Shown here: piece by piece, positions 23,096 to 31,054 of the stretch
Layout: each line of letters opens with the position of its first letter
Position numbering within the stretch: position 1 is the stretch's first letter
Origin: Kaistella pullorum
Lineage (GTDB): Bacteria; Bacteroidota; Bacteroidia; Flavobacteriales; Weeksellaceae
Assembly (NCBI RefSeq): GCF_014837035.1
Contig: NZ_JACSPS010000002.1
Span: 851,100-901,105 of the forward strand
Direction: 5' to 3'
Length of the DNA stretch: 50,006 nt
The notes under the pieces: generated by a model
Seen by the model: only the letters and a program-made list of their open reading frames with translations
The model's database searches: none
Told to the model about the DNA's origin: nothing
Made by a program: the position numbers and the translations under genes

Positions 23096-23856
23096 CACAA
23101 AAACAAACTTTCAGCATTTTCAGTGGTGATTCGGTCAATTTCCGCAAAATCTACTTTATAGATATCAACCAATTTGCCCGCCACCAGCTCAAGGTAAGAA
23201 CTTTCATTACGCTTGCCGCGGTGCGGAACCGGTGCGAGGTAAGGTGAATCGGTTTCGAGGACGATTTTATCCAATGGAATTTCATGCAGAAACTGATCAA
23301 TCTTTCCGTTTTTAAATGTTACAACGCCGCCAATCCCCAGTAAAAACCCTAATTCAACGGCATGTTTGGCCTGCTCCAGATTTCCGGAAAAGCAGTGAAA
23401 GATTCCCCGAAGTTTCGGATGTTTTTTTCTTTCGAGTACTTCAAAAACCTCATCAAAACTTTCGCGCGTGTGGATTACAATCGGCAGATCCCGTTCAATG
23501 GCCCAATCGATCTGCTTTTCGAATGCTTTGATCTGGATATCTAAAGTAGATTTATCCCAATAAAGGTCAATCCCGATCTCACCAATAGCGGGAAAACTCC
23601 TTTCGTTCAGATATTTTTCCACGGTTTTCAGTTCATTTTCCCAGGATTCGGGCTGAACCGAGCACGGATGAAGGCCCATCATCGCAAACATGCGCTCCGG
23701 GTACTGGCTTTCCAGATCAAGCATTTTTTCATGTGTAGTAGAATCTATGGCCGGAAGATAAAATTTTGAAACGCCTTTGTGGAGCGCCCTCTCAATCATT
23801 TCATGACGGTCATCTGAAAATTCATCGGAATATAGATGGGTGTGGGTATCTATCAT
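23095..23856 (-). CDS. TatD family metal-dependent hydrolase
   Basis: This is a 253-residue TIM-barrel nuclease/hydrolase. Metal ligands are visible in MIDTHTHLY (2-9), GEIGIDLYWD, VIHTRES, HCFSG and ETDSPYLAP. TatD proteins act as 3'-5' exonucleases on DNA or as D-aminoacyl-type deacylases, and the exact activity here is open. It is followed immediately by the GT-C-like gene (TGATG). It lies downstream of the GSCFA gene, with repeat B in the 107-bp gap. Confidence 0.93.
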   Translation of the reverse strand: MIDTHTHLYSDEFSDDRHEMIERALHKGVSKFYLPAIDSTTHEKMLDLESQYPERMFAMMGLHPCSVQPESWENELKTVEKYLNERSFPAIGEIGIDLYWDKSTLDIQIKAFEKQIDWAIERDLPIVIHTRESFDEVFEVLERKKHPKLRGIFHCFSGNLEQAKHAVELGFLLGIGGVVTFKNGKIDQFLHEIPLDKIVLETDSPYLAPVPHRGKRNESSYLELVAGKLVDIYKVDFAEIDRITTENAESLFL

Positions 23857-23877
23857 AATTTGTTTATGGTTTTAAAT

Positions 23878-23954
23878 GCAGCCCGACTTGAACGGAGCTC
23901 TTTTTGTTCAGCGAAGCGGAACAAAAAAGCGGGAGTGGAAGGCGGATAAGCTGC
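23878..23954. repeat. Intergenic hairpin repeat B
   Basis: The element is bounded by GCAGC (23878-23882) and GCTGC (23950-23954). Its inner stem TTTTTGTTC (23901-23909) / GAACAAAAA (23919-23927) has a loop AGCGAAGCG. The loop and first stem bases AGCGAAGCGGA match repeat A at 10 of 11 positions. It sits between two co-directional genes (GSCFA and tatD). Confidence 0.7.
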
Positions 23955-23963
23955 CAAATCAAT

Positions 23964-24914
23964 CTAAAATATCTTATGCTTCACTTTGGAGCGCTGCGCA
24001 GCGATTCTTTGTTCGATTTTCTCCATAAACTCCTGATGTTTCGGGCTTTTATCATCAGAAGGTTTATGCGCTAATGCCTGGGCAATCTTAAAATTTTCTT
24101 CCACAAAAGCACGGGTTTCATCACCGAAATAGGCCGCGCCAAACTTTTCCCAAATGTAGTGTATCGCCTGCGAATTAGGATGAATTAGGTCTTCTTTATA
24201 AAAGCGGTAATCGCGTAAATCATCTATCATTATCTCGTAAACCGGCAGATAACTGCAGTTCTCAAACTGCGGAATCACCTCGTGCAGAGCAGTGATGACC
24301 TTCGATTTGCTCAGCAAATTTTCGGTGAGGCCATCTTTGGTATGCCGAACCGGCGAGACTGTAAAAAGTAGCTGAACACCCGGTGTGCAGATGTCTTTCA
24401 GGACTTTTATGGTCTCCGTGATGCTTTCTGAAATCTCGTTTTGGGTGAGCAACCTTTTTTCGAAATGTTTCGCCGGAATCTTATGACAGTTGGCGACAAG
24501 TTTATTCTTCGGCAGAAATTCGTAAATAAATGAACTTCCGTACGTGATAATGACCCATTTTGAAGACTGCAGGAACTGATTTCCGGCCTCGATTTTTTTG
24601 TTGATTTTGTCTAATGTCTGATGCAGAAACCGCGAATTGAACTCGCTGTGGTGATCGAGCGAGATGATCTCATCATTGTACTTTATCAGGTCTTCTTCGG
24701 TATAAAACTCAGATTTGTGAAGCTTTTTTAAGGCCTGATTTATCGAAAACGGGTTGAAAAGCGTTCCGAAAGGATTGTTCAGCGTTTGAAGCTGACCTTT
24801 TGAAAGCAAAGCAGACAGCTCGCTCGCGAAACATGAACCCATCGAAAAGAGCCGGTCTTCAACGCCAATCTTCACCTCTGAAACCGGTAATTCAACTTCA
24901 GTCCTAAATTTCAT
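23964..24914 (-). CDS. GSCFA domain protein
   Basis: This is a 316-residue protein with the defining motif MGSCFASEL (about 26-34), then GSSFIYE and FTVSPVRHTKDG. Near the C-terminus is LIHPNSQAIHYIWEKF, whose Asp/His-like positions fit an SGNH-hydrolase fold. No signal peptide is seen. Family members are common in Bacteroidota and often lie near polysaccharide genes, but their substrate is not established. It starts 31 nt after the polyprenyl synthetase stop on the same strand and probably shares its transcript. Confidence 0.88.
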   Translation of the reverse strand: MKFRTEVELPVSEVKIGVEDRLFSMGSCFASELSALLSKGQLQTLNNPFGTLFNPFSINQALKKLHKSEFYTEEDLIKYNDEIISLDHHSEFNSRFLHQTLDKINKKIEAGNQFLQSSKWVIITYGSSFIYEFLPKNKLVANCHKIPAKHFEKRLLTQNEISESITETIKVLKDICTPGVQLLFTVSPVRHTKDGLTENLLSKSKVITALHEVIPQFENCSYLPVYEIMIDDLRDYRFYKEDLIHPNSQAIHYIWEKFGAAYFGDETRAFVEENFKIAQALAHKPSDDKSPKHQEFMEKIEQRIAAQRSKVKHKIF

Positions 24915-24945
24915 TAGAATTAACAGTTTTGATTATAACTAATAT

Positions 24946-25917
24946 TTAGCTGTCTCGACGCAAAAGATAATTTGCCAGTTCAATGAACGGCTTCTTTTTT
25001 TCGTCCGGAACATCGATTTGGTTCAGGTAACCCTGCGCGATTTCGTTGTATTTCTGGATCAGCAGCAATGTTTTTTCGTCTACTTTCGTGCGGCGGAAAA
25101 TTTTCTCAACACTGTATACCTTATCGACGTTGTCTGTTTTTTTAGAATACCAAAAATCAAGCTCTTTGCGCTCTTCTTCGGTTCCGTGCTCCCTTGCCAA
25201 AAGGTAAAGTACGGTTTTCTTGTTTTCGTAGATATCGCCGGCGTGTTTCTTACCAAATTGCTCCTGGTCACCGAATACATCAAGATAATCATCCATGATC
25301 TGGAAGGCGATCCCCACGTTTTTACCAAAATTAAATATCGCTTTTGCCGCTTTGAAGTCAGCTCCGGCGATCAAAGCTCCGATTTCAAAAGATGACGCAC
25401 TTAAGACACCGGTTTTGTACGTAATCATCCGGATATAATCATTGAAAGTCACGTCACCCAAAGTCTCGAAATTTATGTCGTACTGCTGACCTTCGCAGAG
25501 CAGCAAACCGGTATGCGTGAAAACGCGCACGCAGGCTTTGTAAAGTTCCGGCTCCAGATCTTCGAAAAACTTGTATGACTTCATCAGCAGTGCATCACCC
25601 GACAGGATGCCGGTATTGATGCCGTGCAGCGTATGGATCGTCGGCATATTTCGTCGAAGGGGTGCCTCGTCCATGATATCATCGTGAATCAGCGTAAAAT
25701 TGTGAAAGAACTCGATTGCGAGCGCGGGCTTTATGGCTTTCTTCATATCGCCACCGAACATATCATTGGCCATCAGCACCATGATAGGTCTCAATCTTTT
25801 GCCACCGTGTGAAATGATATAATTCATCGGTTCATACAGTTCCGCTGGCTTATCTTTGAAGGTATAGCGCTCGATAGCTTTGGAGACGATATCCTGATAT
25901 TCTTCTAAAAAATGCAT
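24946..25917 (-). CDS. Polyprenyl (isoprenyl) diphosphate synthase
   Basis: This 323-residue all-helical trans-prenyltransferase condenses isopentenyl diphosphate onto an allylic diphosphate. The first Asp-rich motif is HDDIMDE (Asp79, Asp80, Asp83) followed by RR; the second is QIMDDYLDVFGD. GGKRLRP (38-44) binds diphosphate. Phe74 lies five residues before the first DDxxD, a position that often limits chain length, so a short or medium product is possible. I start at the ATG at 25917. The longer frame to 25977 runs through the promoter at 25936-25943. The product may feed menaquinone side chains; undecaprenyl phosphate needs a cis-type enzyme instead. Confidence 0.93.
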   Translation of the reverse strand: MHFLEEYQDIVSKAIERYTFKDKPAELYEPMNYIISHGGKRLRPIMVLMANDMFGGDMKKAIKPALAIEFFHNFTLIHDDIMDEAPLRRNMPTIHTLHGINTGILSGDALLMKSYKFFEDLEPELYKACVRVFTHTGLLLCEGQQYDINFETLGDVTFNDYIRMITYKTGVLSASSFEIGALIAGADFKAAKAIFNFGKNVGIAFQIMDDYLDVFGDQEQFGKKHAGDIYENKKTVLYLLAREHGTEEERKELDFWYSKKTDNVDKVYSVEKIFRRTKVDEKTLLLIQKYNEIAQGYLNQIDVPDEKKKPFIELANYLLRRDS

Positions 25918-25935
25918 AGGTAAATAGTATTTGAA

Positions 25936-25943
25936 CAAAAATA
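25936..25943 (-). promoter_or_regulatory. Promoter of polyprenyl synthase
   Basis: TATTTTTG on the minus strand lies about 19 nt before the ATG at 25917 and excludes the longer in-frame start. Confidence 0.5.
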
Positions 25944-25977
25944 CGATTTTAAAAAAGCTTTCGACTTCCCAAGGCAC

Positions 25978-26003
25978 AAAAAAACCACCATGACGGTGGT
26001 TTT
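25978..26003 (-). terminator. Terminator of the DUF47-PiT operon
   Basis: AAACCACC (25982-25989) and GGTGGTTT (25995-26002) form an 8-bp stem. On the minus strand it is followed by a T run. It is placed 26 nt past the PiT stop. Confidence 0.85.
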
Positions 26004-26028
26004 AGTGATATTAAAATCCTTAAAAAAT

Positions 26029-27174
26029 TTAAGTAAAATAAGTTACGAGCATATAGGTGACACCTGCAACAATCGCTGAAATCGGGATCGTAAGTATCCA
26101 TGCCCAAAGCAGACTCACGGTAATTCCCCAACGTACTGCCGAAACCCTTTTTGTAAGCCCTACCCCAATGATTGCACCGGTAATGGTGTGCGTCGTGGAA
26201 ACGGGAATTCCTAGATGGTCGGTAAGGAACAGCGTGATTGCCCCTGCAGACTCAGCACTTACCCCTTCAAGCGGCGTTACTTTGGTAATTTTCGTCCCCA
26301 TTGTCTTCACAATCTTCCAGCCACCACTCATAGTTCCCAGACCTATCGCAAGGAAGGATACGAACGGTACCCACATATAGTCGGTGGTAAAGTGCGCGAA
26401 GCGCTCCGCAGAAGGCATCGTAGCATATACATCTGTTCCGCCAATCATGCTAACGTGATAATAGATCACGGCTGCACCGATAATTCCCATTACTTTTTGC
26501 GCGTCATTCAGGCCGTGACCCAAACTGAACAGCGCTGAAGAAACAAGCTGCCATTTCTTGAACTGACCATCGGCCTTGCGCGGGTTGCTGTTCCTTGCGA
26601 AGAAAACGATGATTAGCGTAATCACAATCGAAACGAGCATCCCAATGAACGGTGCCATGAAGATGAAAAGGAAAATAGGGATCACTTTCTCAAGCTTCAC
26701 CACATTCTGGGTCATAAGTTCGGTAAGCGCCGCTTTTATTTTTTGCCAAAGTGTGAAATCTGGATGAGCAAGCACTACCTGGTGATAATCCATCGCGAAA
26801 GCGTGCATCAAAGCAGCTCCTAAGAATCCGCCAATGAGCGTGTGCGACGATGACGAGGGAATCCCGAACCACCATGTAAGCAGGTTCCAGGCGATGGCCG
26901 CGATCAAACCGGAAAATATGACTTCAAGATTGATGAAATCCTCATTGACGGTTTTTGCTATCGTGTTTCCGATTTTAAATTCGCCAATGATATACATCGC
27001 GACGAAAAAAGCGGCAAAATTCCATACAGCAGCCCAAAGTACAGCCTGAAACGGCGTAAGTACCTTAGTAGAAACTATCGTAGCGATAGAGTTTGCCGCG
27101 TCATGAAATCCGTTGATATAGTCAAAGATCAGCGCGAGGACGATTATGACTATTAATAATACTGGTAAATCCAT
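26029..27174 (-). CDS. Inorganic phosphate transporter, PiT family
   Basis: This is a 381-residue integral membrane symporter for phosphate with protons or sodium. The two inverted halves each carry the family signature: GFHDAANSIAT (22-32) and GHGLNDAQKVMG (about 219-230). About ten membrane segments are visible. It follows the DUF47 gene by 29 nt. This DUF47-PiT pair is a standard arrangement in which the PhoU-like partner is thought to tune the transporter. Confidence 0.95.
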   Translation of the reverse strand: MDLPVLLIVIIVLALIFDYINGFHDAANSIATIVSTKVLTPFQAVLWAAVWNFAAFFVAMYIIGEFKIGNTIAKTVNEDFINLEVIFSGLIAAIAWNLLTWWFGIPSSSSHTLIGGFLGAALMHAFAMDYHQVVLAHPDFTLWQKIKAALTELMTQNVVKLEKVIPIFLFIFMAPFIGMLVSIVITLIIVFFARNSNPRKADGQFKKWQLVSSALFSLGHGLNDAQKVMGIIGAAVIYYHVSMIGGTDVYATMPSAERFAHFTTDYMWVPFVSFLAIGLGTMSGGWKIVKTMGTKITKVTPLEGVSAESAGAITLFLTDHLGIPVSTTHTITGAIIGVGLTKRVSAVRWGITVSLLWAWILTIPISAIVAGVTYMLVTYFT

Positions 27175-27203
27175 TCTACACTATATAAAGATTGCGAAAC
27201 AGA

Positions 27204-27842
27204 TTAAGCGTATTTTATTACAATACTGTCCATCGTGTTGGCCACATCTTCGGCTTTGTCTGTCACGATTTCCAGATATTCGAGCACAGATTTCACCTTG
27301 ATGATATTGATGGCGTCGTTCGTTTCAAAAAGTCTTACGATAGCCTGGCTAAGTACGTCATCCGCGATGTTTTCATACGAATTAATTTTAATGGAAGACT
27401 CTTTTACCGCTTTGCCGTTTTTGAAATCTTTCAGGTTTTCCATTGCGGTTTTGATCTCCATACAGGATTTGTAAATGAGAAGACTGAACTCTGTGTAAGC
27501 GGGATCAAGCGGTGCCTTGTAAAGATAAATGTACTTCGCAGATGCATAAATGTAATCTGCAATATCATCTAAACCACTCGCCAAATGACTGATGTCTTCA
27601 CGGTCAAACGGTGTGATGAAGTTTTCGCCAAGCTGAACGAAAATTTCATGGGTGATATCATCCATTTTGTGTTCGTAGTCACTCATGTTTGTCAACATGG
27701 TGTCATCATTGATGTCAAAGTCGAGCAGACCTTCGTGAAACTCTTTAGACATGTCTACCAAGGTGTCTGCAACGCGTTCAAACAGTACAAAAAACACTTT
27801 GTCTTTAGGTTGGAAGGCTTTAAAAATGTTACCGATTCCCAT
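27204..27842 (-). CDS. DUF47 (PhoU-like) phosphate transport regulator
   Basis: This 212-residue, all-helical cytoplasmic protein belongs to the DUF47/PhoU-related family (FEGxLDFDxND pattern near the start; HEIFVQLGENFITPFDREDISHL in the middle, a region rich in acidic metal-binding residues). It precedes and probably regulates the PiT transporter as first gene of a two-gene operon. The upstream gap to 28007 holds the terminator of the helicase gene and only a weak promoter candidate. Confidence 0.92.
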   Translation of the reverse strand: MGIGNIFKAFQPKDKVFFVLFERVADTLVDMSKEFHEGLLDFDINDDTMLTNMSDYEHKMDDITHEIFVQLGENFITPFDREDISHLASGLDDIADYIYASAKYIYLYKAPLDPAYTEFSLLIYKSCMEIKTAMENLKDFKNGKAVKESSIKINSYENIADDVLSQAIVRLFETNDAINIIKVKSVLEYLEIVTDKAEDVANTMDSIVIKYA

Positions 27843-27952
27843 AATTTTTCGTTTTAAATTCTATGGTGCAAATTTCCGAAAAAGGTCGCAAACAAAGCGC
27901 TTTTTATATTAACTTTTATTCATATTAGCAAAAACGCTATTTGCAGAATAAC

Positions 27953-27988
27953 AAAAAAAATCAGCTTTGAATGAACAAAACTGATTTT
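27953..27988 (-). terminator. Terminator of the CsdA-like helicase gene
   Basis: AAAATCAG (27957-27964) pairs with CTGATTTT (27981-27988). On the minus strand the stem is followed by a run of T. Confidence 0.75.
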
Positions 27989-28007
27989 TAAAATGTATAG
28001 TCTAAGA

Positions 28008-29720
28008 TTAGCCCGCTATCTCTGCGCGCATCTCTTTTCCTTTGAATTTCTGAGACTGCATACCTCTCAAAACCTCATCTTTAAACGATTTTTCTACTTC
28101 AAAGAATGAAAATTTCTCCAGGATCTCGATATCGCCGATGTCCGGACGCTTCTTGGATTTTGCCGTTGACTTATTGATGATTTCAAGCATATCCATCTTT
28201 TTCAGCTGGTCTTTTTTACCCAAATTAAAGAAGAATCTCACCATGTCGCCACTGTTTCTGCGCGGCTTGCGGTCTCTGTCTCTACCACCGTCACGGCTGA
28301 ATTCCCTGCGGTCACCACGGTCACGGTCTCTTCCTCGGTCACGGTCCCGACCACGGTCACGGTCTCTTCGACTGTCTCCCCCGCGATCGTCAGCGTTGAA
28401 TTTCTGGTCCGCTAGGTCATTTTTGTCTTTGTAGAACATTGCCACGTCGCGAAGTTGGAGCTGAAGAAGCTTGTGTACCAACTCTTCTTTAGAAAATTCA
28501 GACAAATCCGGGATCAAAGCGTCATCAAACGTGAAGAACTCTTCATGAACCGTGAATAAAGCTTCGAAAACTCCGGCCACCTGCGATTTGATGATCGCCT
28601 CACCGGTCGGGATTTTTTTCTCCTGAATGTCAATTTTTGTGGAAGATTTGATCTGCTTAAGCTTGCGCTGCTCTTCAGGCTTAATCAACGCCATTGAAAT
28701 TCCGTCCTTCCCTGCTCTACCGGTTCTTCCGCTTCGGTGAACGAAAACTTCAGGATCATCCGGCAAAGAATAATGGATAACGTGGGTAAGTGAATTTACA
28801 TCAAGTCCACGTGCAGCAACATCAGTCGCTACAAGGATATCGATGTTTTTCAGTCTGAATTTTTTCATCACTGTGTCACGCTGTGCCTGTGAAAGATCAC
28901 CGTGAAGGGCATCGGCAGCATAACCGTTCTGCATCAAAAAGTCAGCAACTTCCTGCGTTTCCATACGTGTACGGCAGAAAAGGATAGAATACTGATTAGG
29001 ATTTGCGTCGATCAAACGTTTCAAAGCTTCCTTCTTATGTCGGTAACCTACCACATAATATTCGTGCTTGATGTTTTTCTTCACCTCATTGATAGAACCT
29101 ACCGAGATACGGTGCGGCGTGGTAAGATAGTTCTTCGAAATTCTTTCTACTTCCTTGTTCATCGTTGCCGAGAACAGATAAGTCTGTTTTGTATCTGGCG
29201 TCTCGCTTAAGATGGTTTCCAAATCGTCTTTGAAACCCATTGAAAGCATCTCATCGGCCTCATCAAGCACAACCCACTGAACTTCAGAGAAGTCAAGTGC
29301 CTTGCGGTTAATCATGTCAATCACACGTCCCGGAGTTCCCACAATGATCTGTGGTTTATCACGAAGAGAGCGGATCTGATCCATAATACTGCTGCCACCA
29401 TAAACCGCTGTGGTTTTGATGTTTTGCATGTATTTTGAATAATTTTTAATGTCTTTTGTAATCTGAAGACACAGTTCTCTTGTCGGACAAAGCACCAAAA
29501 ATTGGATTTTGCGACTACCCTCGTCAATCATATCCAAAATCGGAAGCGAAAAAGCTGCTGTTTTGCCCGTCCCAGTCTGCGCAAGTGCGATAAGATCGCG
29601 AATATCTGTAGAGATAAATGGAATGGTCTGTTTTTGGATTTCTGTGGGACTTTCGAAGCCCAGTTCGCCAATTGCCTTCAAGATTTCAGGACTTAAATTG
29701 GTTTCCGTAAATAAATTCAT
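28008..29720 (-). CDS. DEAD-box RNA helicase with DbpA-type RNA-binding domain (CsdA-like)
   Basis: This is a 570-residue RNA helicase. The RecA core (about 1-370) has AQTGTGKTAAF, PTRELC, VLDEADEML, FSATM and HRSGRTGRAG. A linker follows, then a low-complexity Arg/Asp/Gly tract (about 447-485, repeats of RDRDRG). After it comes a C-terminal DbpA/CsdA-type RRM-like domain starting VRFFFNLGKKDQL. This order matches DeaD/CsdA proteins, which act in ribosome assembly and cold adaptation. It has a clear -7 box at 29741-29748 and its own terminator. Confidence 0.94.
   Translation of the reverse strand: MNLFTETNLSPEILKAIGELGFESPTEIQKQTIPFISTDIRDLIALAQTGTGKTAAFSLPILDMIDEGSRKIQFLVLCPTRELCLQITKDIKNYSKYMQNIKTTAVYGGSSIMDQIRSLRDKPQIIVGTPGRVIDMINRKALDFSEVQWVVLDEADEMLSMGFKDDLETILSETPDTKQTYLFSATMNKEVERISKNYLTTPHRISVGSINEVKKNIKHEYYVVGYRHKKEALKRLIDANPNQYSILFCRTRMETQEVADFLMQNGYAADALHGDLSQAQRDTVMKKFRLKNIDILVATDVAARGLDVNSLTHVIHYSLPDDPEVFVHRSGRTGRAGKDGISMALIKPEEQRKLKQIKSSTKIDIQEKKIPTGEAIIKSQVAGVFEALFTVHEEFFTFDDALIPDLSEFSKEELVHKLLQLQLRDVAMFYKDKNDLADQKFNADDRGGDSRRDRDRGRDRDRGRDRDRGDRREFSRDGGRDRDRKPRRNSGDMVRFFFNLGKKDQLKKMDMLEIINKSTAKSKKRPDIGDIEILEKFSFFEVEKSFKDEVLRGMQSQKFKGKEMRAEIAG
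28319..28372. repeat. Three 18-bp tandem units inside the CsdA-like gene
   Basis: Units starting GGTCACGGTC occur at 28319, 28337 and 28355 with an exact 18-bp period. On the minus strand they encode Arg-Asp-Arg-Gly-type hexapeptides. Degenerate copies flank them. Confidence 0.85.
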
Positions 29721-29740
29721 TAAGTATATTAAATATTCTG

Positions 29741-29748
29741 CAAAGATA
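29741..29748 (-). promoter_or_regulatory. Promoter of the CsdA-like helicase
   Basis: TATCTTTG on the minus strand is an exact consensus match about 20 nt before the ATG. Confidence 0.55.
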
Positions 29749-29806
29749 GTCTTTTTTGAATTGATAAAAAATAGCTCGATTCATTAAACTTTTGTTAAAG
29801 CACTAT

Positions 29807-29841
29807 TTTGAGTGTAAAGTGAGCTTTAAACATTAAATTTG
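29807..29841 (+). promoter_or_regulatory. Promoter of the DUF2461 gene
   Basis: TTTG (29807-29810) and TAAATTTG (29834-29841) are separated by 23 nt. The -7 box overlaps a potential TTG start at 29839 and so supports the ATG at 29860. Confidence 0.6.
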
Positions 29842-29859
29842 TTTTTAAATTCAATTTCG

Positions 29860-30525
29860 ATGTCAGTTTCAGTCAGCAATTCCACCCTACAGTTTCTAAA
29901 AGATTTAAATAAAAACAATAACCGCGAATGGTTTTCCGAAAATAAAGATCGGTATCTCGCGGCGCAGGCTAACGTGGCTGAATTTGTAGAGTTACTCATC
30001 GAAGAAACCGGTAAGTTTGATGCCGAGATCCAAAAACTGGATGCCAAAAAAGCGATGTTCCGGATTTACCGTGACACCAGGTTTTCATTAGACAAAACAC
30101 CATACAAAACCAATTTTGGTGCGAGTCTTGGCATGGGAAAAGGCAACCGGATTTCCGGATATTATCTGCATATCGAACCGCAGAAATCTTTTCTGGCCGG
30201 CGGTGTTTACCATCCTGAAAGTGCAGTATTAAAACAAATCCGCGCAGAAATAGCAGTCAATCAGGAAGAATTTTTGGCGATATTAAACCAGAATGAATTC
30301 CGGAATAATTTCCGTGGGCTAAGTGTGGAAGATAAACTGAAACGCGTGCCTGCCGGTTATGATAAAGACCACCCAATGGCAGAATTTTTAAAACTGAAAA
30401 GCTTCAATGTGATTCATCCCATTTCAGACGAAGCACTGATGTCTGAGACTGCCGCCCCGGATTTTACCAAGGTTTTTAAAAGCATCAAACCGCTGAACGA
30501 TTATCTGAATGCTCCTTTTATTTAA
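29860..30525 (+). CDS. DUF2461 family protein
   Basis: This is a 221-residue protein of the DUF2461 (TIGR02453) family, recognisable by LQFLKDLNKNNNREWF near the N-terminus, FRIYRDTRFSLDKTPYKTNF (about 64-83), and YYLHIEPQKSFLAGG. No signal peptide or membrane segment is present, and the biochemical role of the family is unknown. The ATG at 29860 leaves a leader of about 13 nt after the -7 box. Its stop overlaps that of the convergent TlpA-like gene by sharing TTAA. Confidence 0.9.
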   Translation: MSVSVSNSTLQFLKDLNKNNNREWFSENKDRYLAAQANVAEFVELLIEETGKFDAEIQKLDAKKAMFRIYRDTRFSLDKTPYKTNFGASLGMGKGNRISGYYLHIEPQKSFLAGGVYHPESAVLKQIRAEIAVNQEEFLAILNQNEFRNNFRGLSVEDKLKRVPAGYDKDHPMAEFLKLKSFNVIHPISDEALMSETAAPDFTKVFKSIKPLNDYLNAPFI

Positions 30526-31046
30526 TTGGTTTTTGATTTGAGTTTTTCAATCGTTTCGCGCATTTCCGAATCTGCGGGGCTGACCGCATAATAATTGGCA
30601 ATCTTACCGTTTTGGTCCACCACGATAAACCTCGGAACCCAGTTGAGTTCAATGAAATCATTAAAACTGTTCTTCCAGCCTTCATCAAACCAGTAATTTT
30701 CCTCCGCATCGATTCCATATTTCGTCAGACCTTTTTCCCATTGCGCATGCGAGCGGTCGAGTGAAAAATAAACAAACTCAATCTCCGGGTTGTTTTCTTT
30801 AAGTTTTTTCGTTTCCGGCAACGCGAGAATACAGTCCTGACACCAGCTCGCCCAGAAATCGATGATCAGGATCTTGCCTTCATGCTTTTTAATTACATCT
30901 GCCACAGTAATCTTCTTTCCGTTCAGGGAGGTAATTTTCTGAGCTAATGATTCTTTTGAAAACTCGGTTTTGCTTGTTTTGGGAATTTTCTGTGCGAAAA
31001 CACATGTCGCCATCAGCAAAACGAATATCTGGAGGATTTTCTTCAT
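30522..31046 (-). CDS. TlpA-like exported thioredoxin
   Basis: This is a 174-residue envelope thioredoxin with a signal peptide (to about residue 18, CVFAQ). The redox motif is WASWCQDC, with CQDC in place of the usual CxPC. The fold continues with VPRFIVVDQNG, which holds the cis-proline. It probably reduces periplasmic disulfides or serves cytochrome c maturation, but the partner is unknown. It starts 8 nt after the amylase stop on the same strand, so the two are likely co-transcribed. Confidence 0.88.
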   Translation of the reverse strand: MKKILQIFVLLMATCVFAQKIPKTSKTEFSKESLAQKITSLNGKKITVADVIKKHEGKILIIDFWASWCQDCILALPETKKLKENNPEIEFVYFSLDRSHAQWEKGLTKYGIDAEENYWFDEGWKNSFNDFIELNWVPRFIVVDQNGKIANYYAVSPADSEMRETIEKLKSKTN

Positions 31047-31054
31047 TTAAATAT

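Noticed and set aside
25918..25977. Longer start for the polyprenyl synthase
   Set aside because: The extension overlaps a TATTTTTG promoter box and has no counterpart in the family.
28268..28385. CRISPR-like repeat array
   Set aside because: The 18-bp units are contiguous with no spacers and lie in frame inside the helicase gene.
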